A stretch of DNA of 33,099 nt, taken from the NCBI GenBank assembly GCA_902524895.1, contig CABZFH010000010.1, positions 1 through 33,099 on the forward strand, in the 5' to 3' direction. A model generated the notes under the pieces. The model was not told where the DNA came from. It saw only the letters and a list, made by a program, of their open reading frames with translations, and ran no database searches. The stretch's first letter is position 1. Each line of letters opens with the position of its first letter. A program made the position numbers and the translations under genes. The stretch is from an uncultured Alphaproteobacteria bacterium. GTDB taxonomy: Bacteria; Pseudomonadota; Alphaproteobacteria; Methylaequorales; Methylaequoraceae. Of the stretch, positions 31,171 through 33,099 are shown in pieces.

Positions 31171-32463
31171 TTACCAGAAGAAGAATGCTCCTACACCACC
31201 AAACGTGTCATCAAGAGCACCACCCATATGGAATGAATGTTCTGTAAAACCACCTTCAGCTATTACTCTGAAATTGTCAGTAACGTTATGCCACAGCATA
31301 CCTGAGTGTAATGTTTGAGCATTAGTTTCAGCTACAGCAGTAGTACCAAGCTCAGCACCATTTTGGAGTGAATAGTTACCACCAAAAGAATAACCTATGT
31401 TGGTTCCTTGTCCAAAGTCATAAGTACCTTGTAAATATCCACCATAAGAGTGCTTACCTTTACCAGCAATATCAAGCGCACCAGCGTCATGTCTACCTCT
31501 GGTACCAACTCCGTGTGCTTTAAATCCACTGGCTACAATTGCAAAACCTTGATAAGAAATCTTAGTTCCAAAAGCAACCTCAGCTGATTCGACTCCTTCA
31601 AGAGCATCACCGGAAACACCAGAACCTGGGGCCGCACTGGACGTAAATTCAGTGTATTGATAAGATCCATCAACCCATAATGCAACAGTTGCGTCGCCTA
31701 AAGGAAGCGTCGCGTTAACGCTAGCTTCAACTCTTGGCGTATCCCCCTCAGTAGCGTCAGGTGATAAAAAAGTAAGTGCAGCGTCACCAGAAGATTTAAC
31801 GTCACTTGGATCAAATATACCAACTTTAAATGATAATGGTCCAAAAGCCGGTGAAGCATATGAAATTTGCGGATGGAAATCTGTATATAAATAACCTAAA
31901 CCAATTCTACCCAATGAAGTGTTTGACTGATCACCAGCACCTGTGAGAGCACCAACACCAAATAGCGTCATATCATTTAAAATTGCATTAGAATGAGCAA
32001 TACCGATACTTCTACCAATTGTTACAGTACCAAAACTGCCAGCAACGGAAAGATTTGTTTCACGTAAGTTAATTAAACCGTTACCGAAAGCTCCTTGGTT
32101 ACCCTGCATGTGTGTATAGAATCCAATTCTTCCAGTTACGTCTAAACCATTAGCTGTTGGAGCTTTTAAACTCATACCCCAAACGTTAGGCAAAAGACCA
32201 GTTACAATACCAATCCCGTCAGTACCTGCATTAGTAACCGCACCACCAGCGGTTTCAAAGGTTGTTATACCGTTCGCTCCCGCTGTTATATCTGCGGTAG
32301 CACTTCCACTTTGTTTCATCAAAAATGCGTTAGCTGCACCATCAAATGATACTTCCCAACCTTCTTGACTCATAAGTAGGATCTTTGAATCAGCTTGAGA
32401 AGCTGAAAGAGCCATAACAGCAGGTATAGCCGCTAAAGCAAGTTTTTTAGAAAAATTTTTCAA
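31171..32463 (-). CDS. Outer-membrane porin
   Basis: A 430-residue exported protein with a classical signal peptide (MKNFSKKLALAAIPAVMALS, cleaved near ASQA-DSK), a Gly/Ala/Thr-rich body of alternating strands (for example LDVTGRIGFYTHMQGNQGA and NLSVAGSFGTVTIGRSIG), and an aromatic C-terminus FFFW, all typical of a beta-barrel porin. Sequence composition is visibly richer in G+C than its neighbours, which fits high expression. The start is TTG at 32463: no ATG precedes the signal peptide, and GGAGGA (32468-32473) lies 4 bases upstream. It has its own promoter region and terminator. Substrate range is unknown. Confidence 0.9.
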   Translation of the reverse strand: MKNFSKKLALAAIPAVMALSASQADSKILLMSQEGWEVSFDGAANAFLMKQSGSATADITAGANGITTFETAGGAVTNAGTDGIGIVTGLLPNVWGMSLKAPTANGLDVTGRIGFYTHMQGNQGAFGNGLINLRETNLSVAGSFGTVTIGRSIGIAHSNAILNDMTLFGVGALTGAGDQSNTSLGRIGLGYLYTDFHPQISYASPAFGPLSFKVGIFDPSDVKSSGDAALTFLSPDATEGDTPRVEASVNATLPLGDATVALWVDGSYQYTEFTSSAAPGSGVSGDALEGVESAEVAFGTKISYQGFAIVASGFKAHGVGTRGRHDAGALDIAGKGKHSYGGYLQGTYDFGQGTNIGYSFGGNYSLQNGAELGTTAVAETNAQTLHSGMLWHNVTDNFRVIAEGGFTEHSFHMGGALDDTFGGVGAFFFW

Positions 32464-32492
32464 TTCTTCCTCCCTATGTAAATGTTAATAAT

Positions 32493-32522
32493 AATATACT
32501 ATTACCATACTTAGTACTAAGT
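32493..32522 (-). promoter_or_regulatory. Porin promoter with a 14-bp perfect palindrome
   Basis: ACTTAGTACTAAGT at 32509-32522 is a perfect palindrome about 46 bases before the porin start. It covers the likely -35 element (TTAGTA, 32515-32520), which is 16 bases from TATATT (32493-32498). This is the layout of an operator that controls polymerase access. The regulator is unknown. Confidence 0.55.
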
Positions 32523-32608
32523 TTTAAATTAAATTTGGCTATTTTATTACAAAATTATCACAATGTTGTTTTTTTACAACAAAATGTATTTATTTTTAGA
32601 TTCAATGT

Positions 32609-33099
32609 TTATTTCAATATAAAGTTTATTGGTATTTCAAAAGTAAAAAATTGTTTCTTCTCAAATAGGTACGAGGGTGGGTTAGGGAACTGTTTTTTCC
32701 TTTTTAATAAACCTTCTGCTGCGTTAGCTAACCTTTTAGGTTTTTTGGTCTTTAATTTCGTATTTAATATTGTCCCATTACTATTTATTTTTATCTCTAT
32801 AAAAATTTTACCTTCTTCTTCCAACATTCTTGATCTTCTTGGATAACTTTTTTTTGCTAATATTGTCATTTCTTCAACAATTAACATAAAATACTTTTCC
32901 AACTCTTTATTTTGAATTTTTTTATCATTTTCTGACAAAGTATTTCTTGATGTCAGTTGATTTTTTTTTGAAACCATTTTTTTTTTAGGTTCCATTATTT
33001 GTTTTTGAGAATTATTTAAATTTTTTTTGATTTCCTTGGTTTCTAATTTTTTTATTTCATTTATTTTTTTTTCTTCAGGCCTTTTTATACTAATAGATT
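32609..33099 (-). CDS. TonB-like protein, C-terminal part (5' end outside window)
   Basis: The frame is open from the right window edge to the stop at 32609, so the N-terminal membrane anchor is outside; ATG 32995 is only an internal codon. The visible part has a Lys/Glu/Asn-rich linker and a C-terminal TonB domain with LAKKSYPRRSRMLEEEGKI, IKINSNGTILNTKL, ANAAEGLLKRKKQFPNPP and FEIPINFIL. TonB transmits proton-motive force to outer-membrane receptors. The linker lacks the Pro-rich repeats usual in TonB. TolA is the alternative, but a TolA is already encoded at the left end of the window. Confidence 0.85.
   Translation of the reverse strand, partial: SISIKRPEEKKINEIKKLETKEIKKNLNNSQKQIMEPKKKMVSKKNQLTSRNTLSENDKKIQNKELEKYFMLIVEEMTILAKKSYPRRSRMLEEEGKIFIEIKINSNGTILNTKLKTKKPKRLANAAEGLLKRKKQFPNPPSYLFEKKQFFTFEIPINFILK

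Noticed and set aside
32535-32846. 103-codon open frame on the + strand opposite the TonB-like gene
   Set aside because: It is the reverse complement of a recognisable TonB C-terminal domain and has no coding features of its own.
32995-32995. ATG 32995 as the start of the TonB-like gene
   Set aside because: The same frame stays open to 33099, and a TonB protein needs an N-terminal membrane anchor that is not in the visible part.

Overview
The window is strongly AT-rich (about 30% G+C by eye), densely packed chromosomal DNA with no tRNA, rRNA, insertion sequence, phage gene or CRISPR array that I can recognise. The gene orders tolQRAB-pal-cpoB-tilS-ftsH-folP-glmM, serC-hisZ-purA and rluD-rpoH, a DUF3126 protein and an alphaproteobacterial-style FolP N-terminus all point to a streamlined marine alphaproteobacterium. 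The blue-tuned proteorhodopsin and retinal genes fit the sunlit open ocean. A SAR11-like or AEGEAN-169/HIMB59-like cell is my guess. An intact thiC argues against typical SAR11, which lacks it.

Bases 1-8855 (+ strand) hold the Tol-Pal envelope system (tolQ cut by the left edge, tolR, tolA, tolB, pal, cpoB), then tilS, ftsH and folP. Bases 8855-12763 hold glmM, thiD and, tail to tail, thiC. Bases 12842-18206 hold an SLC13-type transporter with RCK_C domains, serC, hisZ and purA; serA, which I would expect between serC and hisZ, is missing. Bases 18196-20150 (- strand) hold rluD and then rpoH. A two-gene unit at 20150-20886 encodes a small membrane protein and an HExxH putative metallopeptidase.

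Bases 20883-28432 form a light-related locus. A short stand-alone LOV blue-light receptor (-) and a probable Fe(II)/2-oxoglutarate oxygenase (+) diverge from a 37-base gap. The oxygenase runs tail to tail into blh. On the - strand the order is proteorhodopsin, crtE, crtI, crtB, crtY, blh: a full route from prenyl diphosphates through lycopene and beta-carotene to retinal, next to the opsin that uses it. A strong hairpin terminator lies between the opsin and crtE, so the opsin is probably made in large excess over the pathway enzymes.

Bases 28645-33099 hold a DUF3429 membrane protein, a DUF3126 protein, a probable outer-membrane protein, a SHOCT-tailed lipoprotein, a major porin with a TTG start and strong ribosome binding site, and a TonB-like gene cut by the right edge.

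Two themes recur. Several genes (rpoH, thiC, the SHOCT lipoprotein, the oxygenase, and possibly the LOV gene and the small membrane protein) have a -10-like box ending only 5-8 bases before the start codon and no Shine-Dalgarno sequence, suggesting leaderless mRNAs. Convergent genes share or overlap stop codons with no spacer, as expected of a streamlined genome. The least explained part is the LOV/oxygenase pair beside the retinal-proteorhodopsin genes.
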